A stretch of DNA of 18,361 nucleotides from Candidatus Geocrenenecus sp. JGI 0000106-J15. GTDB taxonomy: Archaea > Thermoproteota > Nitrososphaeria_A > Caldarchaeales > Wolframiiraptoraceae. Positions 16,355 to 18,361 of this stretch are shown here, one piece after another; positions within the stretch are counted from its first letter, which is position 1; each line of letters opens with the position of its first letter. The stretch lies in assembly GCA_000405685.1 (NCBI GenBank), contig ASPF01000007.1:26548-44908 (forward strand), in the 5' to 3' direction. Both the position numbers and the translations under genes were made by a program. The notes under the pieces were generated by a model that was given only the letters and a program-made list of their open reading frames with translations, made no database searches and was not told the DNA's origin.

Positions 16355-17986
16355 ATGCCTGGAAGATTCATCATCCGTGATCCTCTTGCATTACATCGAG
16401 AAGGAGTAATGAAAAGTAGAGAATTGGTAGCGTGGAAAGATAACATATCTGTGGCAGCGTATATTTCTGAAGTCATTAAACCTTGCCTAGGACCGAGAGG
16501 CATGTATAAACTAGTCTCAGATAAGTTTGGTGAAACTGCTGTTACAAATGATGGAGCGGTTATCTTAGAGAAGATGGAGCTACATCATCCAGTAGCAAAG
16601 ATTTTAAGAGAAACTGCGAAAACCGTTGAAACAATAATCGGAGATGGAACCAAGACAACTATAATATTGATTGGAGAATTACTAAAGAGAGCTGAAAGAC
16701 TGATAAGCCATAAAGTCAAGGTTAACAAGATTATTGAGGGGTACCTAATCGCTTATAATTTGGCCTTGCATCGTTTAAGAGAGATAAGTATATCTATTGA
16801 TAAAATTGATGATGCTATTCTAAAGAAGTTCATCTTAACGCTCTTCAATAGTAGAGACCTGAATGATACAAACTTTTTGGCGAACTTGATGATGGAAGCA
16901 TTATCCTACACTCTTAAAAAAATTAACGGCAAGTATGTTCTAGACAGAGATAGTATAAGGATAATTAAGAAGATAGGAAAGAGACTCAGAGAAAGTAAGG
17001 TTATTAGAGGTGTAGTGATAGATAAAAATATTGTTCATTTATCAATGCCTAGAACTGTAAGAGACGCTAAGATAGCTGTCCTTAACATGGCGTTAAAGAT
17101 TGATGAGTTTAGACATCTTCAGCCTTACAAGTATGAAATAAATATTAGAGACCCCTTACATGTAGAGCAATTTCTAGAAGAAGAAGAAAAAATAGTGAAA
17201 GACATGGTCAACAAGATAATATCTGTTGGAGCAAATGTTGTAATTTGTAGAAAGAGGATAGGTAAGACCGCAGGCCAGCTACTTGCAGAGGCAGGAATTA
17301 TAGGCATAGAAAGACTCTTAAAAGAAGAAGATTTTAATGCTGTTGCGAAGATCACGGGAGCAAATATAGTAGCCGACTTAGATGACCTTAAGGAGGAAGA
17401 CCTTGGAAGAGCATCAATAGTTAGAGAAGAAAAATTCGGAGACAAAAACGCAGTAGTAATCGAGGGATGTAACAATTTTAAGGGGGCTACCATATTGCTA
17501 CGAGCTGGACTTGAAGATCTACTCAATGAAGTTGAACACGTTATAAAAGACGCAATAAGATACATATCTTCAATATTAGAAGAACCAGCTTACGTACCTG
17601 CAGGAGGTGCTGTAGAAGAAGCTTTAGCAATAACTATTAGAAATGAATCTACTAAGTATAGTGGTAAAGAACAACTTGCAATGCATGCTTTCGCAAATGC
17701 CTTAGAGAACATACCTAAATTATTAATCAGTAACGCAGGATATAATCCTGTAGACGTAATTCCAGAATTAAGGTCTAGACATCTAAATGGAGAATATTAT
17801 TATGGATTCAACCCATTTTCTGGAAAGGTTATCAACATGATTGAGAATAGCATTATAGAGTCTTACAAAGCTAAAGAACAAATCTTGAAGACTTCATTTG
17901 AAACTGCCACCCTGCTACTAAGAATAGACGAAGTTGTAGATAGAAGATATGCTAAAAGACATGAAGGAGAACTTGGAGGTCAATAA
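16355..17986 (+). CDS. Group II chaperonin (thermosome) subunit, divergent
   Basis: ATP-driven protein-folding chamber subunit. The 543-residue length is normal. Equatorial ATP motifs are GPRGM (46-50), TNDGA (64-68 with Asp66) and GDGT (96-99). The intermediate/apical parts include VIDKNIVHLSMPR (221-233), GANVVICRK (292-300), DLDDLKEEDLG (341-351) and VIEGCNNFKGATILLR. The hydrolytic Asp399 (IKDAIRY) and the NAGYNPVDVI segment follow. It departs from typical thermosomes: GDGTKTT instead of GDGTTTA, AGGA (416-419) in place of GGGA, many Lys/Ile substitutions in the 140-215 region, and no Gly/Met-rich tail (ends GELGGQ). It is probably a minor or specialised paralogue rather than the main subunit. 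The ATG follows a weak GAGAGTGG ribosome site. Confidence 0.92.
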   Translation: MPGRFIIRDPLALHREGVMKSRELVAWKDNISVAAYISEVIKPCLGPRGMYKLVSDKFGETAVTNDGAVILEKMELHHPVAKILRETAKTVETIIGDGTKTTIILIGELLKRAERLISHKVKVNKIIEGYLIAYNLALHRLREISISIDKIDDAILKKFILTLFNSRDLNDTNFLANLMMEALSYTLKKINGKYVLDRDSIRIIKKIGKRLRESKVIRGVVIDKNIVHLSMPRTVRDAKIAVLNMALKIDEFRHLQPYKYEINIRDPLHVEQFLEEEEKIVKDMVNKIISVGANVVICRKRIGKTAGQLLAEAGIIGIERLLKEEDFNAVAKITGANIVADLDDLKEEDLGRASIVREEKFGDKNAVVIEGCNNFKGATILLRAGLEDLLNEVEHVIKDAIRYISSILEEPAYVPAGGAVEEALAITIRNESTKYSGKEQLAMHAFANALENIPKLLISNAGYNPVDVIPELRSRHLNGEYYYGFNPFSGKVINMIENSIIESYKAKEQILKTSFETATLLLRIDEVVDRRYAKRHEGELGGQ

Positions 17987-18048
17987 ATTTGAGAGCTGCT
18001 TTGAGAAAACTGCACAAATATTATGTAGAGTATGGTAAAATCAGGTTA

Positions 18049-18060
18049 ACATATATAACA
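18049..18060 (+). promoter_or_regulatory. Putative TATA box of the FGGY kinase gene
   Basis: ACATATATAACA lies 37-48 bp before the kinase ATG, downstream of the chaperonin stop. This would give a leader of roughly 10-20 nt carrying the GGTGG ribosome site, so the kinase is probably transcribed on its own. Confidence 0.45.
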
Positions 18061-18096
18061 TGCTTATGACTAGAAAGGTTTGTATGGTGGAAATTT

Positions 18097-18361
18097 ATGT
18101 GTTCCCAATATCTTGTAGGTGTTGATATAGGGACTGCGGGGACGAAAGCATCCATATTTGATTTAGAAGGAAATCAGTTAGCAGTAGCTTACGAAGAATC
18201 TAAGCTATATTATCCAAAGGTTGGTTGGGTTGAACAAGAGCCAGAAGACTTCTATACCTCATCTATCAATACTATTAAGCAAATAATCAAAAAGTCAGGG
18301 GTAGACCCACGGGACATCGCATCCATCGCATTTAGTGGCCAGATGGCTGGAATCTTAGCTA
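18097..18361 (+). CDS. FGGY-family carbohydrate kinase, N-terminal part (runs off the window)
   Basis: Starting at the ATG at 18097, preceded by GGTGG 6 nt upstream, 88 codons run to the edge. The protein begins with VGVDIGTAGTKASIFD, the phosphate-1 motif of FGGY kinases, then VGWVEQEPEDFY and IAFSGQMAGIL, all in family-typical order. The upstream ATG at 18084 is in another frame with an early stop. The last 95 bases equal 4318-4224 on the minus strand. Residue 83 of this piece is the Met at 4242 of the left-hand piece, so both together form one 515-residue kinase. It is 110 bp downstream of the chaperonin gene. Confidence 0.93.
   Translation, partial: MCSQYLVGVDIGTAGTKASIFDLEGNQLAVAYEESKLYYPKVGWVEQEPEDFYTSSINTIKQIIKKSGVDPRDIASIAFSGQMAGILA
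18267..18361 (+). repeat. 95-bp exact inverted repeat, right copy, ending at the window edge
   Basis: Identical, base for base, to the reverse complement of 4224-4318. The left boundary is sharp: TCTAT precedes it here, CTCGAC at the other copy. It is cut by the end of the window, so its true length is unknown. Confidence 0.97.

Noticed and set aside
17125..17565. 146-codon open frame on the minus strand
   Set aside because: Lies entirely antisense to the chaperonin gene and is Ser/Phe-rich low-complexity shadow sequence.
1..18361. CRISPR array, insertion sequence or att sites
   Set aside because: No regularly spaced direct repeats and no transposase or integrase gene; the only long repeat seen is the inverted 95-bp kinase segment.

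Overview
The window is AT-rich archaeal DNA. The archaeal markers are a group II (thermosome-type) chaperonin, a cupin-type glucose-6-phosphate isomerase of the Pyrococcus/Archaeoglobus kind, two tungsten aldehyde:ferredoxin oxidoreductase (AOR) family enzymes, an elongator tRNA-Met with a short intron in the anticodon loop, AGA/AGG/ATA-rich codon use and TATA-type promoters. The lifestyle suggested is an anaerobic, probably thermophilic heterotroph. I cannot place it below the level of Archaea; a Thermoproteota/Korarchaeota-like lineage is a guess.

Layout. 1-328 (+): 3' end of a zinc alcohol dehydrogenase. 355-4318 (-): cupin phosphoglucose isomerase, AOR-1 and the C-terminal five sixths of an FGGY sugar kinase. 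4307-5601 (-): formamidase-family gene followed by a nucleotidyltransferase-like gene that is cut off where the kinase sequence starts. 5700-6836 (+): orphan protein with a possible helix-hairpin-helix and a nuclease-like C-terminal domain. 6961-9881 (-): two-subunit FAD dehydrogenase (sarcosine/proline dehydrogenase type), genes overlapping by 4 bp. 10062-12241 (+): 16-cysteine ferredoxin overlapping AOR-2 by 4 bp. 12609-12703 (-): tRNA-Met(CAU) with intron. 12913-13613 (-): deoC split by a frameshift. 13768-15831 (-): Gfo/Idh/MocA dehydrogenase followed by a zinc alcohol dehydrogenase that is a paralogue of the one at the left edge. 16355-17986 (+): divergent chaperonin subunit. 18097-18361 (+): N-terminus of an FGGY kinase, running off the window.

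The most important structural observation is an exact 95-bp inverted repeat. The last 95 bases (18267-18361) are the reverse complement of 4224-4318. Both lie inside the same kinase gene. The N-terminal piece at the right edge and the C-terminal piece at the left join in frame to a normal-length kinase of 515 residues. At 4318/4319 the kinase sequence abuts the coding sequence of the nucleotidyltransferase gene after exactly 117 codons. Either this join is an assembly or amplification chimera, or the roughly 14-kb segment has been inverted or duplicated through the kinase gene. If the join is artificial, the true order is chaperonin - kinase - AOR-1 - phosphoglucose isomerase on one strand.

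Together the genes read as carbohydrate and amino-acid oxidation coupled to ferredoxin and NAD: sugar kinase, sugar-phosphate isomerase, polyol/sugar dehydrogenases, deoxyribose-phosphate aldolase (which releases acetaldehyde and glyceraldehyde 3-phosphate) and AOR enzymes that could oxidise such aldehydes. The linkage of these steps into one pathway is inference. I saw no CRISPR array, insertion sequence or riboswitch.
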